Shown in pieces: positions 48,695 to 60,970 of a stretch of 64,000 bases of DNA; the first letter of the stretch is position 1, and every line of letters starts with the position of its first letter. The stretch comes from Burhinus oedicnemus (Eukaryota; Chordata; Aves; Charadriiformes; Burhinidae). The stretch lies in the NCBI GenBank assembly GCA_008921705.1, contig VFFE01007081.1, positions 1,727,011 through 1,791,010 of the forward strand, read 5' to 3'. The position numbers were made by a program, and so were the translations under genes. The notes beneath the pieces are model-generated. The model did not search any database. It worked only from the letters and a program-made list of their open reading frames with translations, and had not been told where the DNA came from.

Positions 48695-49668
48695 GGAGAG
48701 AATCTTAAGACTTTATTTAGCCAACCCCAAGCCCCAGAGCAAAATCAGTTGTACCAAAGTAATGGGATGTTGGGAGGCTCTCAAGAACAGGTTAGACAGT
48801 GATGAAGGCACCACACTGACCCCAGACAATCAATTCCACCACTTTCACAAACCTTGCAGTTAGAAAGCTTTTTCTGGTGTTTAACCCAACATCAACCCTG
48901 CTGCAATTAAACCTGTTCATTCTTGCCCTATCCCCAATAGATAGAGAAGTTTAGTTTTCTTAGCGAAGCAAAGCTTTTACATATTTGAAAATTATTATCC
49001 TATTCTCTGGCAATCTTCTTTTGTCTTAGGTAAAGCATCCTCATCCTTTCAGCCTTTGCTTATAAACATCTCATTCATGGCATTGTCTTCTACTTTTTTT
49101 CCCCATTAGTCCATGTCTGTCTTGAGGTCTAGGACACGCTGGGTCAAAACACAACACAGTACTCCAGCTGAGGGCTTGGGCTTGGTAAGCAGCATAGAGA
49201 TTGCTACGCGTCTTGCATGTGGTTGTGTATCCTACTGGCTGTACAGGATATGTCCTACTATGAGACTTGTTGCTCTGCAACAAGATGACTTGTTTGATTC
49301 ATGATCAGTGGTTATTTTCAAGCTCTCTGAGCTTTCTGTCATCTGTAAATTTAGTGAGCGTATTCTCTATTCTACCAGACAAGCTGTTAATTAAAATATT
49401 GAAGAACAGATCCCTGCAAAACCCCACTCAATATATTCTTTCACTTTGGCCGCCAAACACTGAAAACTAATCTCCGAAAGTGTTTTTTTCAACCAGTTGT
49501 GTACCACTTTATAATGGTATCAGCTGACTGTGTTGAATAAGGTAGAAACCTTATTAAATTCAATATGTATTCCATCTGCTGCTACTTCTTATCCAGTACC
49601 AATTATCCTCCAAGGAAGGAAATTAGATTGATTTGACACAATTAATTCTTGACAAATCCATTTGGCTG
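48695..49668 (-). mobile_element. Long, decayed CR1 LINE copy with RT-domain relic
   Basis: About 970 bp follow the CR1 order in reverse: a degenerate 3' end ('gagaatcttaagactttatt' then 'tagccaacccc'), 'tgaccccagacaatcaattccacc', 'cagcctttgcttataaacatctc', 'aacacagtactccagctgagg', and then part of the reverse-transcriptase coding region. On the minus strand around 49335-49352 'LTKFTDDR' corresponds to the family's F/Y-A-D-D catalytic box with Ala replaced by Thr. Further on are the counterpart of the 'SVLGP' block and 'ttaattcttgacaaatccat', where the similarity ends. Many stops show it is ancient and inactive. Confidence 0.82.
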
Positions 49669-50068
49669 TTTTAAACTCTTACAGGATAATAGGGTGGAAA
49701 AAGAAATGTTATATAACTCATCTGTGTATCTTTCCAGCCCCGTACTTGCCCTCCCTTTGCCTTCCTGAACTCTCCTCTTCATGGGTCCTCATTTGTAATT
49801 ACCATGGTGCAGGAGTGAGAACAAGAGACGAAGGCAGCAGTCATTATTACTGCCAAAATCTTTGTATCTTAAAGCCAAGCCTGGGCATTCTTGGATGAAC
49901 ATGAACAGGTTAAGCTTATTTGGAACCACCAGGCACACTAAGTAGCCTCTAATACTGTTCAGCCCTTTGACACGGACAGGAATCATCTGCCGTACGTGGA
50001 GCCTGTTACAGTCATTTTTCACACATCCATATAAAAACAATTTAGCTATTTAACCTCTGTTACCTATA

Positions 50069-50099
50069 TACACACACACACACACACGCACACACACAC
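50069..50099. repeat. (CA)n microsatellite with one CG interruption
   Basis: Alternating TA/CA tract of about 31 bp interrupted by a single CG step. A typical vertebrate dinucleotide microsatellite. Confidence 0.93.
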
Positions 50100-53000
50100 T
50101 TCTTTGGGAAATAGTGGGTGCTAAAATATTTTAAAACTGTTTCTCCCTTGCCAGAATTTTTGGATGCATTTGAACTCATTAGAGATCAGGATAATATTGT
50201 GCATGTTTGGGGGCACTATGAATAACTAGGTCCTTTGAATTCCTTTCTGGTTGCAGACAAACTTGAACAATAGCTGGGCAAGTACAGGCAATAGAAGGCA
50301 TAAGTTTAAATCATGTTTGATATGTTGAAAACTGCTTGAGCTACCCAAGAGAACAATTGTATTTCCTTTCTAAGCTAAAAGTCCATGTCTGTTAGTATAA
50401 CGTTACTTGGAAAATGCTAGGAGATAAAAAGGTATTGCAACATTTGGAGAATTCTTTTAGGAGGTAAGGAATTTGTCTTTTTGACAAGTCGAAATGCAGT
50501 CTTTTCTTAGCTGTATCTGCTCATGCAGTTTTCAAATACAAATATAATAAATAAACAATAATAAACAATAAGTATAATAATGATTTTTATCTCCAGGAGT
50601 TTTAAATTTCTATATAAAAACCTGACAGTTGTTGAGGAATGAAAATCTTCTAAATGAGGCCCAATACCTTGCTGGCATCTTACCACATGCTTATGTATTC
50701 CCTAGATACCACATGTGTAATCATGGGAAACCTAAGGGCCACATAGGCTTTTCAGACTGCTTAGGGAATCGCCCAGGTAGCGTACCCGTTAGAATTATCC
50801 ATTAAAACCACCCAAAATAATTCATGTGGCTGCAAGCCATGTGAAATTAAGTCATGGATTGTATCTAGCCTAGAGCCTTGTGGGCTGACCGCCTGCCCTT
50901 GCTGCTGCCTCCTCAGTGGTGGAGATGGCAGATAATATAAAGTGACTCCAGAAGGTCAGCTGGCTTGCCCCCAAGATACAGAGTTACTGCTGCTATTTCT
51001 TATACTCCCCTCACCAATATAGCAAATTTCTTTCGTTCCTTTTAGTCCACTTTCACATATTTTGTCCTCAATGACAAATAGCTATGACTTCTGAAATAAC
51101 CAGAACTTCTTTTGTATACACAAATAATGTCATTGTTTTAGCAGCCAATATTTCAGGGCTTAAAAACACATAGATTTATATCATTGCCCTGAGTTACACC
51201 CTCTTGAGCTTTCTTTAGCAATCTGACTTTCCCCTTGGTGTTTACACACCCTTCGTGCTTTCAGATAATCACTGCATCCTTTCCAGACCCTTTACCCTTC
51301 ATCTCACCAAGCAACAGTTGTTTGTTTAAATTTATTCTTATAAATCAAGTCTTCCCACAGAAGTCAAAAGGAACATGTGATGCTCCTTGGGGATCAAGTG
51401 TACGAGTAACTTTCAAAACCCCAAATCTCAATTACTTTTTGTTAGACATATGTTGCTACAGGATACACACTGTACTGAAGAAGCGTATTTGGCCATCTTC
51501 AAACAGAATTGCCTAATTATTAAATACTTGCAAATGAAGATTCATTTTTCTGAGAACTAGAGATACCAGCCTACTCTACATGTACTTAAACAAAATTACT
51601 TCCTTACAAAACTTCATCAACATGGAGCCAATGCAGTTAGCTCATTGCCCTCAAGGGCTGTTGTATCAGCGATGCAGTTGGTTGAGTTGTGGAGGGTAAA
51701 TTCCTCCCACTCACACCACCACAGTCACAATAATCCTTCTGTTCACAAACTACCCAAAATATTTATTGAGAGACTAGCTTGGAGGTATGTTTTCAGCAAT
51801 GCTTAAGCCTGTTTTCACTTGTCTTTCTTGCTTGCCTTTTTTATTTCTTTTTTTTTTTTTTAAATTACATTTTGGGAGTGGGTTTGCCAGTGCATAAAAG
51901 CTGTAGTTTCAGATAGAGGGCTTCTCTTTGCTTTAATTAGTTTGACAGGCACCTCTGCTTTCCAGCTGAGTTGCCCTAACTGGAAGCAGCTGCTCTTTGG
52001 AATTACTCCCCCTCCTTGCTGTGTTACAGAAGTACTAAGTGTCTCGTGCCTCTTCAATGAATTTATGGATGTAAGATGCACCATTCCAGGGCTTCATGTG
52101 TGCCTGGCTGTGGAGAGATGTTTCTCTCCTTTCTCTATTACTTAATGAAGTTTTATGAAGTGAAACATGTCATTAACAATATAGGGAAAGTGAAATGTAC
52201 AGGTTGGATATGATTCTCCACTTCCCTGTTAACTCTTGTTAGTAAGCGTCCAGCAGGTTTTAATATATTTTTCCATGGCAATTTGAAACTCTGATTTCAG
52301 AGAGAAAATCTTGAATGCCTGCACAGCTTGCAAGGTAGTGAAGAGTAAGGCTTCTCCAGAAGAGCACAAGGCTCTGTGAATCAAGCTCATGCCTGTGTTT
52401 ACAGCCACAGCTGAAATGAATACTTATCATCTTGACTACATTGTCACACTCTTGTGAATGCTCCTGATTTCATCACTGGCTTGATGATTTATTTAACATC
52501 CTACCACCTGGAGCCAAGTGATGTAAAAATCTCAATTTGCTGCTGTTTTTTTAATAGTGGAAATGTAAATTCTGGCTTTTATTTTCCAATAAAAGTATGA
52601 AAATGTGACCTAAGTGCACCCTGATGACTCAGGCAATTGAAGCTGAAGCACCGCAGAAGTCTTACTTTAAGAATTCCATTATATTTAAATGCAAGTGTAA
52701 TTTTCAGGTGCCTGACATCTGTGAGTTTTGAATACTTATCATTACAGCAGAAATTGCAACACCACGTGTAACAACAGCTTGCCTACTGCTTGCTAGTCAA
52801 CTGCTGTTTGTTTTTCCATAAATTATCTCTTAATGTACATGTCTGAGCTTGCTGGGCTGTGCACAGGTCAGCTAACCCAGGGGCGCAACTCCAAGACGGG
52901 GAGGACACCCGTGTTTTGGTCTGATCTGGTACTCCAGGGAATGGGCAGGAAGCATTTAAAAGGAAAGGCAGGGCAGCTGTTTGAAAAGTGAGAGAAGACT

Positions 53001-56000
53001 GGGTGCTCTGCATCCATCAGATCCTGCTGATGAGAGCTGTTTCCAGAGATGGAGGCAAGAGGAGAAGCCCTGGTGATGGAGCAGGAGTTATCCCAGCAGA
53101 AACTGATCTGAAAGAAGAGATTGAAGACAGTACATTCTTCCCAAGTTGCTGCAGTAGGGATAACTGACTCTAGACTGACATGATCTGCAAGCAGACATCA
53201 GATAGTCACATCTGGTCTATTATCTTCACCTGTGGCTAGATGAGATCATCAGGCAGGTTTCTTTGTTTGGTTGGCTTCTGCATTAAGTAGACTCACCTAC
53301 TCCTTCACTAATAATAGATCTGGGTGACTTGGGACACAGCCTTAAAAAGTGCAAAGTCTGAGCTCAGTACTGAGTCCTTGTGGGACTGAAAGTCAGGCTT
53401 TGGTAGGGTCTGGTTGCTGCTTGTTCAGAAGGGTGGTGTCTTAACTTTTAAAGAAACAGTTGAGGAAATAATTTGCATTCTGTTATGGTTTTGGGACAAT
53501 ATTTAATTTGTAAATTGGGGAGTGGGTGTTAGGTGGAGTGTGGAGGAGGTGACTTTTGGGTGGAAGTGGTCTGTTCTGGAAGAAAACTCTTCCTCTTCTG
53601 TTTTCTTGCAAGTCTCTACCATTGGCATGTTTGTGTTACATGTACTTTGCTGTAATATTTTGCCAAGGGCAGCTCTGTAAATTTTTTTTCTCTCCATTGA
53701 TAGCAAGAAGATAATTTTTTTTTTTTGAGATCTACATTTGCATTTCATAATTGGCTGCTTTTGCAAAGACATTAATGTAAGCTCTTGGGTTTCTTTTTCC
53801 AGAAAGCATTACTTTTAGGAAAGATATCTTCCTTTTCAAAGGGAGATGTAATAAACATCTTCTCTGAGGTGTATCCATTCTTATTTTAAAAATTTGAGCT
53901 GGTCACGAAGTGAGTAGTAATAAAACAGTCACTGTGTGAGCTTGGCCATCTGTCTTGGTGCTCCTCCCGCCTTACTACAGCCAGCTTGATGTGATGTTTA
54001 CATCAGCACTGAGTGTGTCTGAAATACATGGCTCTCACACGCTACTAGGTTGTACCTTATTCTTGGCTGGTTTTATGATGCGCTTTGGGATGAGATCATC
54101 AGACTCCTTTTCATTAGTAATTCACTAAAAGTTTCAACAGAGGAATCAAAGGACACCGTGTTTGGAAAAAGGAGAGGCTGAAAGTTCTATTCCCAGTTCT
54201 GAGGCTTGCTTTTTCTCCTCTTTCACTTCCTCAGTTCTAAAATTGTTTGGGATAAGAGCAGCCAAAGGACATTGAGCTAAATAGTTCTGTCTCTGTGCAT
54301 TTTGTAAGTCTCTTACAAAAAAGATTTGTATGCATCCTTTCTAGCAGACGCTTATGAAAAGAATATAAGAAGCTGAGCAAGCTCCTGTGAACGACAGTCT
54401 AGAGACTACCTCTAGACACCCCAAAGGATGCTGAACTCCTGCCTGAAAAAATAATTAAGGTTTATAAAATATTTTGTAAAAAGTGCTGCAGAAAACTAAT
54501 AGAAAATGATTGCTAACTATTTAAATGTTGACAGGAAATAACAAAGCATCAAAGCTGGCTTTGCCATGGAGCTAGAGAGGAGGGGATGCTGAGTTTGAGT
54601 GGAGAAGGCAGAAGTAGTAACATGAGGAAGCCAGAGTCTTAGTAAATTTTGGAAATTGTCCAGACAGTGCCTGACATTGCAGCAGGCAGATGGAGTCCTG
54701 ATCTGTGGGCAGTTTTGGAGTGGCGTGCTCTGCACCTAAGCAGGATTGTGGCTATAGTGTCCCTGGGAAAGTGTGTTCCTTGCTGGTCACGCTCTGGCTC
54801 CCGGACCCCCTCCGTTGGCTGAGCCAGTGCTGTTGCCTCCCGGTTAAGAAACACAGTGCTGTGCTCCACAGTGGGGAGGGGAACTGGGCAGGATATGAGA
54901 GGCCTTTGTGGAGGACATCTGCAGGCAGGAAGGGAGGCTACAAACCTTTCCTTTCTCCTTATGAGTTAAAAGGTATCCTTCCAGAAGGGCTGTGATACTC
55001 GCTGTGTTTAGATTTCTTTTCCTTATATGATCTGTCATGCAAAATCACAGCCACCGTATTTTAACTGAAGCCTGCCGAGCTTAGCAGTATTTGCATGTCT
55101 ACCGAGCGTGGTGCTAGCCCGGAGCATTAAGACTACTGGAATGATTTTCCTGGGCATGTGTCTCTCCCTCCTTTTTATTTTTTAATCTAGTAGGTTACTG
55201 ATATATAGGGGAATGATAGATCGGGTGTAGTGTGGAGAGTTCAGACTTTTATCAGAAAAAAGCAATTCATTCTTCCTAACTGCTTTCTGCTGATAGAATT
55301 AAACAGACTTAACTCCATCTGGTTCGTATTGGGTGTATCAGTGTACTGCTCTCGCTGTGATGTGGTACTGTAGTCACGAGGCTGGCAATAAGGCTGGGAG
55401 CTGACAGCTAAGCCTCTAAAAGAATAAATGATTTCTGACTGTACAGCAAAGAGCGTTTGGTCTAAATACTGTCTATTTTAAAGCCACTGGATAAGTATTG
55501 TTTACACCGCTTTTTAAATGAGGAATATTTTCTGTAGTTACCTAACTGGAAGAGGATGCTGAAACTTCATCATTTCAGGAATATGTAGCAGTCTGATGTG
55601 CAAATGCACATGATGGATCTAGCGCTTCTGATAGTTTATGACTGTACGTACTAAGAGTGTCTGAGACAGAAGCACAGCGTGTTTGGCAGAACGGCTGATG
55701 GGTTGGGTGTGTGGGTCCCCATCCTGCCCCACGCAAGAGGCTTTCTGGAGCAGCCGCTGGCATGTCTGCTTCCTGCTGGAGAGCAGCTGCCAGCTCCTTT
55801 GGCTGATACAGGTGATGCAGAGAATCCCACTCCGAGGGACCTCGCTACCAGAAATAATAATCATACTTAAATAATTCTTAAGGAAAATGCTTTAAAATTT
55901 AACTATCAGGTGAGAATTAAAAGAAACGATAATTCAGAAGGACTTTCAAAAAAATGTAGCAAGGACAATGAGATAAAATTGTTCCAAGATGGATCATGGT

Positions 56001-58375
56001 AAGTTGATGGGATCGAGCCTGCAACCAGTGAGGGTTGCAGTTCCAAAGGCTGTGATGTGAACTGCACCAAGTGGAAAGAGGGAGAGAGCTGAAAGGAGAT
56101 ACAATCACTGCTAATAATGTGTTGCATTGTAATTTGCTTGTGTTAAGAGTTTTAGTGCTTTTGCAGGTCACCTGTAGGGGCTAGCTGGAATTTTTATTTC
56201 TCCCTTCCCTTGCACCCTCTGTGCATACAATGGCTTGCTTATTTATTCCTCTGAAGCTTTGATGTTCCGATTTAAACTTGTTATACTGGGCAGGGTGTTG
56301 TTAGTGATGTTGAGAAACCTCATGTGTTTTGTTCACGCATGCAGAGTTAATTGCCAGGCCTCTGAGCAGGAAGCCATTTCCCTCAGGTCATCTCTCAGGA
56401 ACCCATGAAGTTTGGTGTCCATTACACTGTGGGGCACGATCCACTTTCCAAGGCAACCTGATCTCTCCTGGCCTCTTGCATGTAGTTTAAAATTGATATC
56501 AAAGTGCTCAGGGTTGCTTGTGGTATGGATTTCTAGGATTAAATACCTTTTACGTGGTTGCCAGCAGTTGTGATAGTCTGGTTCTGATGGCGCACGTCGA
56601 CTTTTCCACTTTATTTTGATGAATGTTTCAGTTTTCTGGTATTAAATGCTTTGTTGAAACCATTGTGTCACTTTTGTGTGACACTGTGGTGAGATGATAC
56701 ACACTGCTTTGGGACAGAAAGATTGTCATCTTTTGTCTTAACGACTCAGAGGTTTGCATTTCAGGCTTGTACTTTTCAAAGAGAAAGAGTTTCACCTGGT
56801 GAAGGCGATGTCCCTAGACCCTCAGTAAAGAAAGGAGAAAGATGAGGCTCTCTGCGCCCACCTTAACCTGGAGCTAGGATCCTGCTCTGAGTATCCCTCT
56901 AGAAGAAAATCCATCTCTCTTGAATACAGAAGAGTGCTCTCCAAGTTGGTTAATCCTGCCTGATGTGTAGATGTGGGAAACTCTTATTAACTGCACGCCC
57001 ACATGTAGCTGATGGTGTGATAACAGGATACACTCACATGCACAGTGCATCTGCCATAACTGGGCGAAACTAGACTCACCGCATATGTGTTGATCGTTTC
57101 CATCTCCTGTGTAGAGATTTGGAGGAAAACAACTGCGGGGAGCTTTGTAGCTGCTCTGTGGAGGGACTTTCCATCCGGAGTGCACTGGCGTGTATGTGAG
57201 AGCAACCGTGATCCCATGCACTGCGGGTGGGACACAGTAGGGATTGGTATCAGGATCGCCGCCCCACTGCCTAGTGCTGCCCTGTAGGTGCAGAGTGACC
57301 ATTTTCCAAGATTTCTAAATGTTAAGTGCCTGGTCAGAGTTCCTGTGAGATGTCCCAAAAAATCTCAGAATATTGACCTGATTTATTTCTTACCAGTAGT
57401 GTGCAGAGGTCTAGTACAACACGCTTCTAGAAAGCGGCCTTTTGTGGATGATTGAGTTATCCTCTCATATAAATGCAAATGTGATAAAAATGCAAAGAAA
57501 AACTGTATTCTAACATGCTAAATTTCAATTAATTTGTAGTTCTATAGTAGCAGTTGTAACACAAACTGAATACTGCAGTCGTAGCTGGGCTTCAAAACCC
57601 TTGTAAGGTCTGAGTTTCTGGTTATTCTAAAACTCACATACTCTTGTCGCAGCTGTTTTTGGTAAAGTACCCCTGGGATTTATTACAGTGGGACACTGGC
57701 ATCATTAAAATAGAGGAACCCTGTGATATCTAGAAGGAGGGGGGGGGTGTCTATCTGAGGGGAGGAGAGCAGGGAATACCTTAGCATGTCATAATCATTG
57801 AATGTCTTGGGAAAATGGCGTCTTGTGAATGTCTGAAGACCATAGAAGATGGTAGCTCTTCTTAACTGCCATGGATTTGTTGCAGTTCATATCAATTTCT
57901 TTCTTAAAGGAACTGCTCCTAGTCTCAGTTGATTTTGCAAGGTCTTTTTTTCCTTATCTCCCTTTTTTAAAATCAAAGGCTCTGTATCTCAGATAAATTA
58001 AAGTCAACTGGCTGAGGGGAAGACTGCTGCAGCCATGCGTCATGTTCCTCCGATGAAAGTTGCTGCCTCCACAGAAGGGATGACATAATGGCTCAGGAAG
58101 CAGCTCTTGGACCACCGCAATTTATAATCTAGTTTCTGTTACCTGTACTGCACAGCTGAAAAGTGTGGGTATTCAGGACCTGCTTCTGGAAGTAGCCTAG
58201 TCATCACTGCTCAGGAGCAATGACCTCCATCGGCAGGGAGGGGCAAGGCAAGTGGGAGTGCTGCCCCTTGCACCTATTTGATCTTAATCTATTGCTGCCT
58301 GAGTCAGAACAATGAGGGTTTTTTAGACTTTGTGCTGCAGAGTTGTTGGGTGGTTTTGTTGTGTGGGTTTTTTTT

Positions 58376-58395
58376 GTTTTGTTTTGTTTTGTTTT
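58376..58395. repeat. (GTTTT)4 pentanucleotide repeat
   Basis: Four perfect GTTTT units followed directly by seven A. Confidence 0.93.
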
Positions 58396-60274
58396 AAAAA
58401 AACATGCCTCCAAACTGTAAAAAAGACAATGTACAGAAGACAGTGTGCACAAGAGGAGCCCGGAATATTTAAATCCGGAAGTCAATATTGTGCCTTGTTC
58501 AGATATTTTGAAAGTAGGTTGACATTACTATTTTAAGTGGTTCAACATGGATTTCAGAGGGTCACTAAGTAAATTACCCGACTAATTAAACCAGTTTTGA
58601 GTTATGCAAGCCATCTCAGAGTATTGAGAGACTTCACTGGCACGCCTTTAGCCTCATACTTCATAGGCTTGTAGTTGCATACAATGTAAAGGTCAATTAG
58701 TAGAAATTTTATACCTGGTTTGGGCCTCTCATTTCTCATTACTAGTCAATAATATGATGAATTACATAGCGTGTATCCTACACGTGCATCCTAAAGAAGG
58801 GTCAATAAAAATGTGCGTATTTCTACATCATCGGTGGTTTCTTTACCACTTTCTCTCAGCAAAATTCTCTTTTAGTTTTTTACCTGTGCCCCCCTCTTTC
58901 TCTGTTGTGTGTGTATTCACCGCTCCAGCAAAAGCTGCAGTAACACAGCGCTTAGAAAAGTCTCGTCCCTTTCTTTGCGTGCCCGTTGCTGAGAAAGAAA
59001 GCATTTCGACCAGCTTTTCTCTCTGGTGCTAGCCTACAAAGTAAAATAAGCAGTCTTAGCTTTGAGGACAGCACAAGGGCATCGCTGGGAATGTGGAGAG
59101 AAGATGAGGAGCGCATAGCCACCCCACTTCTGCTTTATGCCTTCTCCAGAAACTATTTTTAGCCCTGTTGTGGCAAATGGTGTCATTTGTTGCTCGGCTG
59201 TTGGTGCCGTGCAGTGGGTGCGAGCCGGGTCAGCTGTGGGGCCGGCTGCAGGGCTGGGGGGAGCCCGGTGCCGGGAGACCCCGGGGCTGAACAGGGAGCC
59301 TGGGAGGGTGGCGCAGGTGGCAGGCCAGGCCCTGGGCTGTGTTTGGGTGGTGCGGGGCAGGTAACATCCAGCCTGGCAGCCGGAGGGGCCGGTGGCGTGC
59401 TGGAGAAGCTACTGACTGCTTGGAGATGTGAGCTCTTAAAAGGCTTGGCCAGTGCATGACAGCTGCGTGTCCATTAAATATGTCACTTTTTTACCCCCCT
59501 GCATGAACAGGTGCGTCCAATAAACAAGAGCTTGAAACAGTAGCTTTGCAAGACGCATCTAACCATTTCAAAGCTTCGGGATGAGCACTAAGAGTAGAGG
59601 CTTTCCTTGCTGCTGGTCCCAGCAGAAGCTGGGAGCGAGGTGTGGGGTGGTGGGGAGGTCTTGGGGTTGCCCTCCCGCCCCGGCCCCCCCAGACCTCTCC
59701 CACAGCGGGGTTTGCCCACTGCCGTGTGTGGGCACTCAGCTGTTTCCTAAGAAGGATGCGGGAGCATCCCTACTGCTGTCTGTAATTAGTGATTATTTAA
59801 TTTTATTGTACGGGGGGGGGGCAGTAATAGGGAGCAGGAGGCATAGATGGAGGCAGCGTTTCCACAGTCCCTCCCCAAGGAGAGCTTCGCCTTCTACGAG
59901 GCGATCGGTGACAGATCTCTCCTCGGGAGAACGATGCGGTCCCGGTACTTAAACTAAAAATCGGGATTTAACAGGGCGCCTCTTCCCTCGCCGGCCACGT
60001 ACCGAGCGCGGCGGGGAAGCACCGTTTCCCAGCCCATCTTCCCGCGGAGTTAAGAGAGCGCTGTTGACTTTGCCGCCGGAGCTGCCGGCAGTCAGGTGAG
60101 GCGCCGGCACTGGGGGACCGGCCCCCGCCGGCACCGGCTGTTGTGGAGGGGGGAGGCCGCCGGGGCCGGGACCCCGCCGGGGCGGCGCTGGGGCAGCCAC
60201 GTGCGCCGGGCGAGCCCACGGGCGGGCGGGGGGTGGCGGGCCGGCCGGCGGCGGCTCGGGGCAGAGAGAGGAGG

Positions 60275-60294
60275 NNNNNNNNNNNNNNNNNNNN
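60275..60294. other. Assembly gap (20 N) inside the CpG island
   Basis: Twenty N in the most GC-rich part, a common sequencing drop-out. The missing DNA is immediately upstream of the candidate start codon and could contain 5' UTR or coding sequence. The real length is unknown, so frames on the two sides cannot be connected. A 320-codon minus-strand frame that appears to span it is unsupported. Confidence 0.99.
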
Positions 60295-60322
60295 GCTGTG
60301 GGCCGACGTGATGGGCATCCTG
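60295..60322 (+). CDS. Candidate first coding exon (partial), gene not identified
   Basis: The short stretch after the gap reads GCTGTGGGCCGACGTG, then ATGGGCATCCTG, then the splice-donor consensus GTGAGT. The ATG at 60311-60313 has G at -3 and G at +4, a fair Kozak context, and would give Met-Gly-Ile-Leu before the intron, with the junction between codons. The frame is also open upstream to the gap, so the true start could lie in missing sequence. I considered vertebrate genes starting Met-Gly-Ile-Leu (ARL5A, DRG2, DIO2), but no matching continuation is present and the donor position does not fit. The exon may equally be untranslated. Downstream exons are not convincingly present within the window. 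Confidence 0.3.
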
Positions 60323-60367
60323 GTGAGTGGGGCCGGGGCAGCGCCGGGCTCGGGGGCAGCCGGCCGT

Positions 60368-60405
60368 GGGACGGGACGGGACGGGACGGGACGGGAGGGG
60401 GCGGG
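60368..60405 (+). repeat. (GGGAC)n tandem repeat, strong G-quadruplex motif
   Basis: Six GGG tracts spaced by AC, then GGGG and a final GGG, on the + strand, 46 bp after the candidate splice donor. This exceeds the minimum four-tract rule for intramolecular G-quadruplexes several times over. Located at the start of the presumed first intron, it could affect transcription or polymerase progress; that is inference. Confidence 0.92.
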
Positions 60406-60824
60406 CGGTGGAGCCCTCGGCGGGACGGCGGGTCTCCCTGACCGGCACCTGCTGCGGAGTGTGCCCGAGATGGAGAGGGGTGTCCGCGCCGTGCGGGCTG
60501 GCGCGTCCCAGGAAAACTTCTGCCGTGTGCTGTGGCACCGACCGCTCTAACCCCAGCTCGGGAGCGAGCTCTCCGTAACCTTCCCTGGGCTGTCAGGGCA
60601 GGCGAGGCGGCGGCGCAGCCCCGAGCGCCCCTGGAGAGCCGGGTCGGGGCTGTTTGCCGGAGCCGACGGACCCGCGTCTGTTTACGCACCCAGCGGCGCG
60701 GGTGTAGGCCCATCCGTGGGCGCTTTGTTTCCTGTTGCTCCGGCGTGCCGGCGGATTCAGTTAAATTTGGGCGAAAGGCTGGTTTGTTGCCGCCTTTGCC
60801 TTCCACGCACGTGTTTCGGCGACA

Positions 60825-60844
60825 CCCCCCCCCCCCCCCCCCCC
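60825..60844. repeat. Poly-C run (20 C)
   Basis: Uninterrupted run of 20 C in the CpG island, so the opposite strand is a 20-G tract. Its exact length is likely unreliable in sequencing and would shift any reading frame passing through it. Confidence 0.9.
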
Positions 60845-60970
60845 GCGCCGGGCGCGGGCGAAGCCTCGCGCGTGGGGTCGCTGCCGCGGGGCGCAGCCGG
60901 CCCGTGGGCACCGTCGCGGTGCCCGGCTACGCTCCCGGGTGCTGTTTTGGGAGCTCTTATTCCCGGTAGT

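Larger units (their letters stand above)
49669..59929. other. Single-copy non-coding DNA upstream of the CpG island
   Basis: No gene is recognisable in about 10 kb. Overlapping frames on opposite strands at 56874-57358 (142 and 123 codons) lack family features. Simple repeats include CA at 50069-50099, an AATAAACAAT-type tract at 50539-50582, (GTTTT)4 at 58376-58395 and G runs at 57739-57747 and 59812-59821. GC content rises from about 59180 onward as the CpG island is approached. Confidence 0.5.
59930..60970 (+). promoter_or_regulatory. CpG island, probable promoter of a + strand gene
   Basis: About 1 kb of dense CpG and very high GC, sharply different from the AT-rich flanks. It contains overlapping Sp1-type GC boxes (GGGCGG at 60220-60225 and 60224-60229), E-box palindromes CACGTG at 60198-60203 and 60808-60813, and no obvious TATA box, as usual for broad CpG promoters. 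Two + strand splice-donor-like sites, CAG|GTGAGG (GT at 60096-60097) and CTG|GTGAGT (GT at 60323-60324), favour transcription to the right, so the rest of the gene would lie mostly beyond the window. Bidirectional activity cannot be excluded. The island is interrupted by a gap at 60275-60294. Confidence 0.8.

Noticed and set aside
60311..60322. Naming the candidate first exon ARL5A, DRG2 or DIO2 because it starts Met-Gly-Ile-Leu
   Set aside because: Four residues are too few. To my knowledge the first coding exon of DIO2, and probably of ARL5A, runs well past residue four, and no DRG2-like second exon appears in the following 3.7 kb.
59949..60911. 320-codon minus-strand frame across the CpG island
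   Set aside because: It runs through a 20-N gap of unknown length and a 20-C homopolymer, and its product is Pro/Arg/Ala low complexity. This is an artefact of composition.
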